DNA of 64,000 nucleotides, from the NCBI RefSeq assembly GCF_024721265.1, contig NZ_JAMXOC010000008.1, positions 1 through 64,000 of the forward strand, written 5' to 3'. A program made the position numbers and the translations under genes. The number at the start of each line of letters is the position of its first letter. Positions within the stretch are counted from its first letter, which is position 1. This DNA is from Ohessyouella blattaphilus (GTDB taxonomy: Bacteria; Bacillota; Clostridia; Lachnospirales; Lachnospiraceae). Shown here one piece after another: positions 24,332-33,039 of the stretch. Under the pieces are notes generated by a model that ran no database searches, was not told the origin of the DNA, and worked only from the letters and a program-made list of their open reading frames with translations.

Positions 24332-25885
24332 ATGGAAAATAAAATAAAGAAAACAAAAGAGTTGGATATTTTGCTCATGGTAGTGCCGCTGGTCATTGTG
24401 GTTGGCTTGTGTGTGCTGTTCTTCCTCTATCCGGAGCAGTCAACCCGGATTACCGATGTTATCAGAGGCCTGCTTGGAGAAAAGATGGGATGGTTTTACA
24501 TGCTCCTGGGACTTGCCGTCTTTTTAAGCACACTTTTTATTGCCTTTTCAAAGTTCGGCAGGATCAGACTGGGTAAGAACGACCGTCCGCTTTATACGAA
24601 TTTCCAATGGGGGACGATGATTTTCACATCAACGATGGCCGCGGATATTTTGTATTACTCATGCAGCGAATGGGCAATGTACGCAGATGAACCGCATTTG
24701 GAAAAACTTGGTGGGATGGAGTTGTGGAGTCCGACGTATTCACTGTTTCACTGGGGGCCGATACCGTGGGGATTTTATTTGATTCTGGCCGCTGCTTTTG
24801 GTTTCATGATTCATATCAGCGGCAGGACAAAACAGAAGTTTTCTGAAAGTCTGCGCCCGCTGCTTGGTAATAAGGTGGATGGACCACTTGGAAAGCTGGT
24901 TGATTTATGTGCGATTTTTGCTCTGCTGGCAGGTACGGCGACGACGTTTTCGGTGGCAACGCCGCTGCTGACGGAAGGTATATGTGATGTATTTCATCTG
25001 AACCCTTCTGCGGCCATTCATGTTATCATCCTGATTGTTATCGCAGTGATCTATACGGCGGCTGTACTGACTGGGTTTAAAGGCATTTTATTTGTAGCCA
25101 AGATGTGTACCTTTCTCTTTTTAGGTCTGGTATTCTGGGTACTGTTTCTGTCCGGCGATACCGTTTATATTGTTGAACGAGGGATTACGTCGATCGGAAA
25201 TATGACACAGAACTTTTTATCTTTGGCCACGAATCTTGATCCATCGCGGGAGAGTGGATTTGTGCAGGACTGGACGATTTTCTATTGGGCGTATTGGTTG
25301 GTCTGGTGCATTGCTACACCATTTTTTATCGGCGTGATTAGCAAAGGCAGGACAATTAAAAATGTCATTCTGGGTGGTTACGCGGCAGGGCTTGCGGGGA
25401 CATTTACCAGTTTTATCGTATTTGGGAATTTTGGCCTGGCAAAGCAGGTGAAAGGAGCGGTCGATGTTGTGGGGCAGTTGGCAGACGGGATTTCGGTCCC
25501 GCAGGCGGTATTGAATATATTTCATACACTACCGTTTGCAAAAGGAGCCATCCTGCTGTTGGTCATTACGATGATTGCCTTTTATGCGACAACATTTGAT
25601 ACATTAACGATGGTAATTTCCATGTATTCTTATCGGGATTTAAAGGAGGGGAAGGAACCGGGGAAAAGGGTGCGGGCTTTTTGGGCGGTATTGTTTATCG
25701 TTTTGCCAATTGGATTGTTACAGGCACAGAGCTCAATGTACAGTCTGCAGTCGGTTGCGATTATAGCCGCATTTCCCATTGGTGTGATTGTCATTCTGAT
25801 CGTGTTCAGCTTTTTTAAAGAAGCATCAAGGTATATTACCAAAAATAAAGATGAGAATGTGAACACGAACAAGTCGATACTATAA
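24332..25885 (+). CDS. BCCT family transporter (betaine/carnitine/choline)
   Basis: About 517 residues with 12 helices. The signature helix FYWAYWLVWCIATPFFIGVISKGRT... is clear, with the tryptophan-rich stretch and following loop of BCCT carriers. Helix 3 reads TMAADILYYSCSEWAMY in place of the glycine-rich motif of the Na+-coupled BetP, so the coupling ion may differ, as in CaiT-type exchangers (inference). An in-frame ATG at 24293 overlaps the kinase gene and has a poor ribosome site; I prefer ATG 24332. With the kinase before it, it would import a quaternary ammonium substrate. Confidence 0.9.
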   Translation: MENKIKKTKELDILLMVVPLVIVVGLCVLFFLYPEQSTRITDVIRGLLGEKMGWFYMLLGLAVFLSTLFIAFSKFGRIRLGKNDRPLYTNFQWGTMIFTSTMAADILYYSCSEWAMYADEPHLEKLGGMELWSPTYSLFHWGPIPWGFYLILAAAFGFMIHISGRTKQKFSESLRPLLGNKVDGPLGKLVDLCAIFALLAGTATTFSVATPLLTEGICDVFHLNPSAAIHVIILIVIAVIYTAAVLTGFKGILFVAKMCTFLFLGLVFWVLFLSGDTVYIVERGITSIGNMTQNFLSLATNLDPSRESGFVQDWTIFYWAYWLVWCIATPFFIGVISKGRTIKNVILGGYAAGLAGTFTSFIVFGNFGLAKQVKGAVDVVGQLADGISVPQAVLNIFHTLPFAKGAILLLVITMIAFYATTFDTLTMVISMYSYRDLKEGKEPGKRVRAFWAVLFIVLPIGLLQAQSSMYSLQSVAIIAAFPIGVIVILIVFSFFKEASRYITKNKDENVNTNKSIL

Positions 25886-25912
25886 ATTAATGCACATGTA
25901 GGAGGGTATTTT

Positions 25913-27205
25913 ATGGATGCAAAAAAGCAAAGTAATGCAAGAAAATTGTTAACAATCGTTATTGTCGCAATCGCCGGAGGACTGATTACCAAGCTGCCAT
26001 ATCTGCGGGAGACATATATGGAGCCTTTACAGCAGGCAACCGGAGCGACGAAAACACAATTGGGTATGATTATGTCGGCATACGGTATCGTAAACTTTAT
26101 CTGTTATTTCCCAGGTGGTGTATTGGCGGATAAATTCAGTTCCAAAAAACTGATCGTTATTTCTTGTATCGGAACGGCACTGACCGGTTTTTGGTACTGG
26201 ACGATGCCGGGATTTATTGGTTTGGTAGTGATTCATGCGATTTTTGCAGTGACTACGGTATTTACGTTCTGGGCGGCAATGGTAAAATCAGTGAACCGGC
26301 TGGGCGGACCGGAAGAGCAGGGACGTCTGTTTGGCGGCCTGGAAGGCGGAAGAGGCCTTATTGGTACCGTGGCGGCATTTGGCTCGGTCGCAGTATTTGG
26401 AATGGCGGCAGATGATATTGGCGGTATGAAAAATGCGATCTTATATTATAGTATTTTATTAGTTATAGCCGGAATCCTGGCAGCGATATTTATGGAAAAT
26501 GATACCCCGGCCAAGGTTGAGAAAAAAGAGAAGAATCCGCTGAACATGAAGGACTTTATGACTGTGGCAAAGATGCCGCGGGTATGGCTGTGCGGAGCAC
26601 TTGGTGTCTGTAACTACTCTGCGCTGATCTTCCATGGATATGTGACAGCGTATTTATCCGAGGCGTTTGGGTTGAGTGCAACGGTAGTAGCAAATTTAAG
26701 TGTAATTCGTACGTATTTTATGATGATGGTTGGTGCTTTTATTGCCGGACTGATTTCTGACAAAATTGGCAGCCGGATAAAGTTCATTAAGTATGCATTT
26801 ATCGGCATGGTTGTATTTGCTACGGCATATATCGCAATCCCGACTGGTAAAGGAGCGGTTCCAATTATTGTGGCAAATTTTGTCTGCTTTGGAATGTGTC
26901 TTTACAGTATAAAGGCGCTGTATTTTTCAACAATTGATGAAGTGCTCGTACCAAAAAAGCTGGCGGGTACCGCCTCCGGCATCATTTCACTCGTAACCTA
27001 TGCACCGGAAGTTTTCTTATATACAGTTTCCGGTAAGATGGTTGATAAATATATCGGAACGGCAACACCACTGCAGGGATATATCAATTGTTTTATCGCA
27101 ATGGCAATCTTATCGGCAATCGGTTTTGTCTGTGGATTTATCCTGATCAGACTTAACCGCAAAGCGATTGCAAAAGCACAGGCAGCGGGAACATTAGAAG
27201 CATAG
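25913..27205 (+). CDS. Major facilitator superfamily transporter (YihN-like)
   Basis: 430 residues, 12 predicted helices. The loop 2-3 motif is GGVLADKFSSKKL and its repeat in the second half is GLISDKIGSRIK. Overall it resembles YihN-like carriers found in sugar and sulfosugar clusters. TAGGAGGG precedes the ATG. A second importer in one operon suggests that two substrates, or substrate and product, are moved. Its substrate cannot be read from the sequence. Confidence 0.85.
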   Translation: MDAKKQSNARKLLTIVIVAIAGGLITKLPYLRETYMEPLQQATGATKTQLGMIMSAYGIVNFICYFPGGVLADKFSSKKLIVISCIGTALTGFWYWTMPGFIGLVVIHAIFAVTTVFTFWAAMVKSVNRLGGPEEQGRLFGGLEGGRGLIGTVAAFGSVAVFGMAADDIGGMKNAILYYSILLVIAGILAAIFMENDTPAKVEKKEKNPLNMKDFMTVAKMPRVWLCGALGVCNYSALIFHGYVTAYLSEAFGLSATVVANLSVIRTYFMMMVGAFIAGLISDKIGSRIKFIKYAFIGMVVFATAYIAIPTGKGAVPIIVANFVCFGMCLYSIKALYFSTIDEVLVPKKLAGTASGIISLVTYAPEVFLYTVSGKMVDKYIGTATPLQGYINCFIAMAILSAIGFVCGFILIRLNRKAIAKAQAAGTLEA

Positions 27206-27232
27206 ATTACATCATGATAAAAAAGGAGGTAA

Positions 27233-28252
27233 ATGATGCCAGCTACAAAATTATTAAGCTCATGTGAGACGGACTATAATAATGATCTGCACAGCTGGAT
27301 CGAAATTGAGCAGCAGATCAGAAATCTGGCTGAGGCGGGATTTACCCACACGCAATGGATGCAGAACTGGGAAGGCGAATATATGTACAGCCGCAGTGAA
27401 ATGTTCCAGGCACGGGATGTGCTTCGTCATTATGGTATCTGTGCGCACAGCATTCATGCGACTGAGGGAGGTATACGAACAAGCCGGATCAATGGAAAAA
27501 AAATATTTCAAAATCGTTATCGTTTCACGGATATTAGAAAGGATTATACATCAACAAATGAGTATCTGCGTCTTGCCGGAGTTGATCTGTTAAAAAACCG
27601 CATTGATCTGTGTACGTATATCGGTGCTTCGGTTATGGTGCTTCACATGCAGCTGCCATATATGATGTTTGAAGAAGAGCCGGAGGAAAAGACAGTATAT
27701 TACCGGCAGGTGATGAAGTCGTTTGATGAGATAAAGGAATATGCGAAAGCATCGGGTGTCAGAATTGCGCTTGAAAATATGATCTGCACACCGCAAAAGT
27801 ATCAGGATGAGCAATTTGATCTGATGTTTGACCGTTATGACCGTGATTTTCTGGGATTTGCTTACGATTCCGGTCACGGCAGCCTGATGTGCCGTGAGGA
27901 TTATTATCATTTCCTCAAAAAATACAATGACAGACTTTATGCCACTCATCTCCAGGACAATGCTTCGATACCAGATGAGCTGCTGTATCAGGAGGACGGT
28001 GATAAGGCCGATCTGGAAGTGCTGCTCCATGACAGCCATTGGGTTCCGGATGTCGATGGAACGTTAAAAAGAGGCCTGCTCGACTGGGATCTTATTGCTG
28101 AATTAGTGGCGACGGCACCGCTTGATCTGCCGGCAGACTTTGAGGTCGTTCTGACCATAAACGAAGATGATCCGGAGGATGAGATGAAACAACTCATTCA
28201 TTGCCGAAAACAGGCGGAATTATTTTATCAGAAAGTATTAAATAAAAAATAA
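27233..28252 (+). CDS. Sugar phosphate isomerase/epimerase (xylose isomerase-like TIM barrel)
   Basis: 339 residues of the AP endonuclease 2/hydroxypyruvate-isomerase fold. Metal ligands expected for the family are visible: the glutamate in VRIALENM, the aspartate-histidine pair in FAYDSGHGSLM, and histidine/aspartate in YATHLQDN. It probably interconverts aldose and ketose, or epimerises, a small sugar or its phosphate. AAGGAGGTAA precedes tandem ATG codons at 27233 and 27236. In this operon it is best placed between the dehydrogenase and the kinase chemistry, for example on an erythrulose-type ketose (inference). Confidence 0.85.
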   Translation: MMPATKLLSSCETDYNNDLHSWIEIEQQIRNLAEAGFTHTQWMQNWEGEYMYSRSEMFQARDVLRHYGICAHSIHATEGGIRTSRINGKKIFQNRYRFTDIRKDYTSTNEYLRLAGVDLLKNRIDLCTYIGASVMVLHMQLPYMMFEEEPEEKTVYYRQVMKSFDEIKEYAKASGVRIALENMICTPQKYQDEQFDLMFDRYDRDFLGFAYDSGHGSLMCREDYYHFLKKYNDRLYATHLQDNASIPDELLYQEDGDKADLEVLLHDSHWVPDVDGTLKRGLLDWDLIAELVATAPLDLPADFEVVLTINEDDPEDEMKQLIHCRKQAELFYQKVLNKK

Positions 28253-28272
28253 AATAACGGAGGAATCTAAAC

Positions 28273-29403
28273 ATGAGAAAAGCATTTATCTGTCCATCTA
28301 AATATGTGCAGGGGGAAGACGAACTGTTAAATCTGGGGTATTTTGTTAAAACATATGGTGAGGCGGCGTTACTGATTGCCCACCCCGATGATGTTACCCG
28401 GGTCAAGGATAAACTGGAAGCAACCAGTAAAAAATTCGGGATTAAGCTTATTGAGAGCGGTTTTAACGGTGAGTGTTCCCGGGAAGAAGTGGCGAGACTG
28501 CAGCAAACGGCGAAGGAGCAGCAGTGTGCCTGCACAATTGGCCTTGGTGGTGGAAAAGCGATTGACACGGCAAAATGTGTTGCGGAGGGTGATGCACTCA
28601 TCATTGTGCCAACGATCGCGGCTACAGACGCCCCAACGAGTCATTCCGCAGTATTGTATACTCCAGATGGAGCGTTTGATGACTATGCCTATTTTAAGCA
28701 GAGTCCCAGTGTTGTGATGATTGATACTACGGTTATCGCAAAAGCCCCGACCAGATTTCTGGTATCGGGTATGGGTGATGCGTTATCCACTTATTTTGAA
28801 GCCCGAGCCACAGCGGCGTCTTATACAAAAGTAAATGCAGGGCTGCCTTGCGGTGTACGCGAAGGAGTATGCGGGGAAGCAAGAGGAACCAAGGCGGCAT
28901 TGGTAATGGCAGAGCTGTGTTACCAGACCTTATTGGAGGATGGTCTAAAAGCAAAAGAAGCCAGTGACTGTAATGTTGTCACTCCGGCACTTGAAAATAT
29001 AATTGAAACGAATATTCTGTTGTCCGGTCTGGGATTTGAGAGCGCCGGCCTTGCGGGGGCACATGCGATTCATGATGGGCTCACGATATTAGAAGGTGCC
29101 CACGGCTATTTTCACGGAGAGAAAGTTGCGTTCGGCACGATCTGTCAGCTCGTACTGGAGAATGCGCCAACAGAAGAACTGGAAGAAGTCCTGCAGTTTT
29201 GTACAGAACTGGGACTCCCGGTCTGCCTTAAGGATATCGGAGTCAACGAAATTTCAGAAGAGCAGCTTCTTGCAGTAGCAGAAAAGGCATGTATACCGGA
29301 GGAATCCATTCATGCAATGCCCTTCCCGATTACGGTGGAAGCGGTGGCGGCAGCGATCCATACTGCCGACAAGATCGGGAAAGCATATAAGAACAGAGTC
29401 TAA
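28273..29403 (+). CDS. gldA: Glycerol dehydrogenase-like iron/zinc alcohol dehydrogenase
   Basis: 376 residues of the group III metal-dependent alcohol dehydrogenases. NAD binding: IGLGGGKAIDTAK and VPTIAATDAPTSHSAV. Metal ligands: the aspartate in GMGDALSTYFEA and the histidines in AHAIHDGL and HGYFHGEKVAFG. These match GldA, which oxidises glycerol to dihydroxyacetone with NAD+. With dihydroxyacetone kinase immediately downstream, glycerol or a related polyol such as a tetritol is the likely substrate. GGAGG lies upstream of the ATG. Confidence 0.9.
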   Translation: MRKAFICPSKYVQGEDELLNLGYFVKTYGEAALLIAHPDDVTRVKDKLEATSKKFGIKLIESGFNGECSREEVARLQQTAKEQQCACTIGLGGGKAIDTAKCVAEGDALIIVPTIAATDAPTSHSAVLYTPDGAFDDYAYFKQSPSVVMIDTTVIAKAPTRFLVSGMGDALSTYFEARATAASYTKVNAGLPCGVREGVCGEARGTKAALVMAELCYQTLLEDGLKAKEASDCNVVTPALENIIETNILLSGLGFESAGLAGAHAIHDGLTILEGAHGYFHGEKVAFGTICQLVLENAPTEELEEVLQFCTELGLPVCLKDIGVNEISEEQLLAVAEKACIPEESIHAMPFPITVEAVAAAIHTADKIGKAYKNRV

Positions 29404-29443
29404 GTAAACACATCGTGCAGAATAAAAGAAATGGGGGAAAGCA

Positions 29444-31207
29444 GTGAAAAAAATAATCAATAAACCGGAGACGGTAGTGTTTGAAATGTGTAAAGGAATG
29501 GCAGCGGCACATCCGGGAATTAAATTAGATGAAAAACATAAAATTTTAAGTAAAAAGGATATTAACCCAAAAAAGGTTTCATTGATTTCCGGAGGCGGCA
29601 GCGGTCATGAACCGGCTCATGCGGGATTTATCGGAACAGGAATGCTGGATGCAGCTGTCTGTGGCGACGTGTTTGCCTCACCCTCGCAGATTCAGGTATA
29701 TCAGGCGATTAAAGAGAACGCATCGGAAAGCGGTACCCTGCTGATCATCAAAAATTACAGCGGCGATATGATGAACTTTAAAAATGCGGCTGTTCTGGCG
29801 GCGGAAGATGGTATTACCGTGGATTATGTAAAGGTGGATGATGACATTGCAGTAGAAGACAGTCTGTATACGGTAGGACACAGGGGCGTTGCCGGTACCA
29901 TACTGGTACATAAGATAGCGGGTGCGGCGGCAGAGCAGGGGTTAAGCCTTGCGGAAGTAAAAGCACTTGCAAATAAGACAATAGCAAATGTAAAAAGTAT
30001 CGGATTTGCTTTTTCGTCCTGCACCGTACCGGCCAAAGGTGCTCCAACATTTGAAATAGGAGAACAGGAAATGGAATACGGTGTCGGCATCCATGGAGAA
30101 CCGGGGATCAGCAGAGATGCAGCGGCAACTGCCGATGAGCTAGCCGAGAAAATGGTTGGTTCGCTTTTAAAGGAGCTTCACATCAAGCCGGGGCAGGATA
30201 CTGAAACAGCATTGTTGGTGAATGGTTTTGGCGGCACCCCACTCCAGGAATTGTATTTGCTTAACAATGCCGTCTTGAAAGTGCTTCATAAAGCAGGTGT
30301 AAGAGCCACCCGGATTTATGTCGGAAATTACATGACGAGTATTGATATGCAGGGAGCTTCGTTATCGATCCTGAAATTGGATGAGGAGCTGAAAAAGTAT
30401 CTGAGCATGTATTCCGATGCTCCGGCATTTAAGATTCAGGGAACGGAAGAAGACTGTGTATATCAGCCGGCAGAGGATTCCGGTGAGGCAGCGGAGATAA
30501 GCTACGAGGTACAGACCGATGCCGGCTATGCGAAAATAGAAGGTAATAAAATAACGCTGAACAATATCATTTATCTTGTCGATAAGATGAGTGAAGTCAT
30601 TATCAGAAATGAGGTTCCATTTTGTGAGTTGGATTCTTTTGCCGGGGATGGTGATTTCGGGATGAGTGTGGCAAAAGGATTCCGTAAGCTGAAAGAAGAA
30701 TGGAAAGAAATTGTCCGCGAGGACGTGTTTACCATCGGTATATTCCTCCAGGAATGCGCAATGATTATCATGGAACATTGCGGTGGTGCCAGCGGGCCGA
30801 TTTGGGGTTCTGCTTTCCGGAGTGCCGGTAAATCGGTCGGTGCACAGACGGAAATAGATGCAGCACAGTTTGCCGAAATGATGCAGGCAGCTGTAAAAGG
30901 CATTCAGGACACTGGGAAACGTTCCTTTGGCCGCGGTGCGGTGGTTGGAGATAAGACATTGATCGATGCGCTTGTACCTTGCGCGGATACGTGGAGTGAA
31001 GAGGCAGCGAAAGGCAGTGCCATTATTGATATATTTGCAAAAGCGGCAAAAGCGGCTGCGGACGGTGCAAAAAAGACAGAAGCGATTGTTGCCCGGATGG
31101 GGCGAGCCGGAACGGTAGGCGAGCGGAGTATCGGGCATCCGGATGCTGGAGCACATGCGTTAGGAGTTATATTTATGGAGTTAAGTGAGAGTTTAGAAAG
31201 AGTGTAG
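29444..31207 (+). CDS. dhaK: ATP-dependent dihydroxyacetone kinase (DhaK-DhaL fusion)
   Basis: 587 residues. The DhaK half (about 1-330) has ISGGGSGHEPAHAGF and the histidine in GVGIHGEPG that binds the ketone covalently. The DhaL half (about 380-587) has SFAGDGDFGMS for Mg-ATP, GGASGPIWGSAF and the GERSIGHPDAGA segment. The fused form uses ATP, not the phosphotransferase system. In the canonical route it makes dihydroxyacetone phosphate; homologues also phosphorylate erythrulose. Last gene of the operon; a clear terminator was not found right after it. Confidence 0.95.
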   Translation: MKKIINKPETVVFEMCKGMAAAHPGIKLDEKHKILSKKDINPKKVSLISGGGSGHEPAHAGFIGTGMLDAAVCGDVFASPSQIQVYQAIKENASESGTLLIIKNYSGDMMNFKNAAVLAAEDGITVDYVKVDDDIAVEDSLYTVGHRGVAGTILVHKIAGAAAEQGLSLAEVKALANKTIANVKSIGFAFSSCTVPAKGAPTFEIGEQEMEYGVGIHGEPGISRDAAATADELAEKMVGSLLKELHIKPGQDTETALLVNGFGGTPLQELYLLNNAVLKVLHKAGVRATRIYVGNYMTSIDMQGASLSILKLDEELKKYLSMYSDAPAFKIQGTEEDCVYQPAEDSGEAAEISYEVQTDAGYAKIEGNKITLNNIIYLVDKMSEVIIRNEVPFCELDSFAGDGDFGMSVAKGFRKLKEEWKEIVREDVFTIGIFLQECAMIIMEHCGGASGPIWGSAFRSAGKSVGAQTEIDAAQFAEMMQAAVKGIQDTGKRSFGRGAVVGDKTLIDALVPCADTWSEEAAKGSAIIDIFAKAAKAAADGAKKTEAIVARMGRAGTVGERSIGHPDAGAHALGVIFMELSESLERV

Positions 31208-31491
31208 ATGAGAAATTGTAAGATCGTAATTTGATATATATATTGGGGCTGTGGCACTAAAATATTAGTGTGATGGCCTCATTCTAATAAAAAAAGTAGT
31301 CGCCGGACTTTTCCAAATCCGACGATTGGTGCAAAATACTTGAAAGCACACTGGCATTAGAGCATTCGGTGATTATGTTGATTTCGATGCGAGATAAAGT
31401 GTACGAGTTTATAAAATATAAGGAAGAACTGAATAGTCAAGCATCAAATACGTTCCTAGCACCTTTGTGATGAGCAAAAGCCATAAGAATG
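31208..31491. other. Decayed sequence after the island operon
   Basis: No intact gene. A frame from about 31297 to 31470 (including MLISMRDKVYEFIKYKEE) is open but unrecognised. The start (GGGGCTGTGGCACTAA, about 31244) resembles an end of some IS1182-like insertion sequences, and two small inverted repeats follow, but no transposase remains. Confidence 0.3.
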
Positions 31492-31740
31492 GTGCGCCAT
31501 GATCGCATTTGTATTATTGATTAAATGCGTAAGCGACGAACACCACTTCTAGTACCAGGTAGCACCTGTGTATCGGCGATGACAAGTGGTGGGGATAATG
31601 ATACTTCCGTTTCGTCATAGCCCGAGCGTTAAGAGCGTCCCCGGCAATGAAAGCGGCTACCAGAGATCCTGGTGGGATGAAGATTTAATTCTTCTCATGG
31701 TGTGGAATTAGCGTTCTACCGTTTGATTGCTTCCTTAATT
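31492..31740 (+). pseudogene. Probable 5' fragment of a group II intron
   Basis: Begins GTGCGCC, the usual group II intron 5' end, and then folds into many nested stems: CGCATTT/AAATGCG, CCACTT/AAGTGG enclosing CAGGT-AGC-ACCTG, CCAG/CTGG and GAAGA/TCTTC. This is the texture of intron domain I. No reverse-transcriptase gene and no domain V hairpin are found anywhere in the window, so it would be a non-functional remnant. Called from structure and recall, not from an alignment. Confidence 0.4.
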
Positions 31741-31772
31741 TACCAGGGTGTTGAGAACAAATAGGTAGAGAT

Positions 31773-31810
31773 AAATTAAATGTATGAAAGGGCATTCTCC
31801 GTCAGAGAGA
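31773..31810 (+). repeat. 38-nt direct repeat, right copy
   Basis: Matches 20543-20580 in AAATGTATG and in the exact GGGCATTCTCCGTCA. The sequence to its right differs from that of the left copy. Confidence 0.6.
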
Positions 31811-32190
31811 GTGCACGATCAGGCGTGGGGGCAACCCTGCGCCTGCTATTTTTATACCGGGAGTGTGCGACGGTGTGAAGAAGTGACGCTCATTATTCTC
31901 TCTACACTTCGCGGCCGGAGGCCGCCGCCTGTCCCCGAAGGGGCAGGCAAGCAGACGCGAAGCGGCTTAAGAAAAGATGGTGCCCGGCATCAACTTTTCA
32001 ACGGGTTTGGGCGTCGCCCAACAAGCAGGCCGGAGCCCCCTTCCGCAGGAAGGGCGCGGATGGCGGGTATGTGCGTGCGCACAGACCCATTGCTTGCCAA
32101 ACTCAAGTGGCGTTTCCGCCACCATCCAGCAGATGATGTTAAAACTAGCAGGGAGACCTGCTGATTTTGCTATCTAGCCGCAGATGTCTT
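31811..32190. mobile_element. GC-rich conjugative-element remnant
   Basis: A GC-rich stretch unlike its surroundings, with hairpins such as CAGGCG/CGCCTG (about 31818-31845), GCGGCC/GGCCGC (about 31911-31925) and GCCTGTCCCC/GGGGCAGGC. The texture resembles leader or mobilisation regions of Tn1549-like integrative elements. Open frames here overlap on several registers and none has recognisable protein features, so none is called as a gene. A promoter-like TATGCTATAATT lies near 32195-32206. Confidence 0.4.
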
Positions 32191-32206
32191 TTGATTATGC
32201 TATAAT

Positions 32207-32524
32207 TCAGACAGACGGCCATTCCTTAGATATGCGCATATATTTAGTGAGAAAAGAATACTCCTCGTAGAAGCGTTTCCCGCAGGTGCAAACGTATCGT
32301 CTTTTGCGTAATATTAGAATAACTTCTTTATGGTTAATCGGAAAATGCTTTATTTTCTGTGTGCGATAATCATGAATCTTTGAAGTTGAGAGGCCACAAC
32401 AAGGACAGACGTGTTCTTTTGGCTTTGTTTCAAGATAAACATTGATTACTGAGTCCGATTGTTCGAGTTTTTTTACGGTTACCTCTTTTAAATTTAATAA
32501 CTTACTGATAGAATTAGAATGCAC
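32207..32524 (-). pseudogene. N-terminal stub of an ISL3 family transposase
   Basis: 105 codons encoding only the ISL3 zinc-binding N-terminus: CPCCG, then the KIHDYRTQKIKHFPI stretch, then RRYVCTCGKRFYEEYSFL. The HTH and DDE domains (about 300 residues) are missing; similarity ends near KYMRIS and the last codons before the stop come from the junction. Confidence 0.85.
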
Positions 32525-32660
32525 TTATACCAAAGCTCCTTTCTTGTTTGTCTAGTCAACAACATTTTAGCAGTTTTGTGTTATAAGTGCATTTTTTATA
32601 AAGAAAATGCTGGAGCAGATGATTTTATAAATCATCCACCCCAACATTTAGTATAGAGCC
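32207..32660 (-). mobile_element. ISL3 element remnant with one inverted repeat
   Basis: The transposase-proximal end is intact: reading inward from 32660 the sequence begins GGCTCTATACTAAATG, a typical ISL3-family terminal repeat. The other end is lost at about 32220, next to the GC-rich remnant. Confidence 0.75.
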
Positions 32661-32786
32661 AATATTTATAAATGGATAGTGCATAACCGGAAAAAAGAGG
32701 GTGCCCCAAAGTTGCCCCAGATGGGTTTTGCAGAATGTGTAGACAACAGAAAACCCCGTAAACACAAGGGTTCACAGGGTTACTGT
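32661..32786. other. Unassigned spacer
   Basis: No gene. Contains short repeats such as CCCC-rich runs and AACCCTTG-like inverted segments around 32745-32785. Possibly the edge of an old insertion next to the core genome. Confidence 0.25.
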
Positions 32787-32958
32787 TTATAGTTATCTAA
32801 AGGAATGAGAGTAAAGTGTACATCTTGCGATGCAACTTTATGAGGGGGGGAGATAGATAAATTACTTATCTATCTTGATTACTAGTATAGGACTTAATTA
32901 AGTCTAAAATATGTTTAAATTATAAAAGGTATCGAAAGTTTCTTAAGGAGAACTTAAG
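32787..32958 (+). repeat. Duplicated 170-nt intergenic element, copy 1 (upstream of tdh)
   Basis: Near-identical over its first roughly 100 nt to 36462-36631. It contains hairpin 1 (AAAGT...ACTTT, 32813-32839), a run of seven G, hairpin 2 (AGATAGATAA/TTATCTATCT, 32851-32875) and at its end CTTAAG-GAGAA-CTTAAG (32942-32958), an 11-bp-spaced direct repeat typical of OmpR-family response-regulator sites. Confidence 0.8.
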
Positions 32959-32970
32959 ACGATTTTGTAA

Positions 32971-33000
32971 TTGTACAATTTGCGGTAAAGGCGTTACAAT
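32971..33000 (+). promoter_or_regulatory. Promoter of tdh-kbl-nagA
   Basis: TTGTAC (32971-32976), 18-bp spacer, TACAAT (32995-33000). The CTTAAG direct repeat ends 12 bp upstream of the -35 box, the usual position for an activator. Confidence 0.65.
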
Positions 33001-33039
33001 ATGGGTATTGAGAAAAATTAAATATAGGAGGTTTTCTAA

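Noticed and set aside
23440-25885. A lic-type locus for phosphocholine surface decoration
   Set aside because: Only a LicA-like kinase and a non-LicB (BCCT) carrier are present; no LicC cytidylyltransferase or LicD transferase is nearby.
31784-32177. Open frames in the GC-rich stretch
   Set aside because: They overlap in several registers, have no ribosome sites or family features, and the DNA is dominated by hairpins; called element debris instead.
18690-32775. GTAAACACAAGG shared between the IS right end (about 18700) and the spacer near 32750
   Set aside because: The match is short and lies in unrelated hairpins; not convincing as an att pair.
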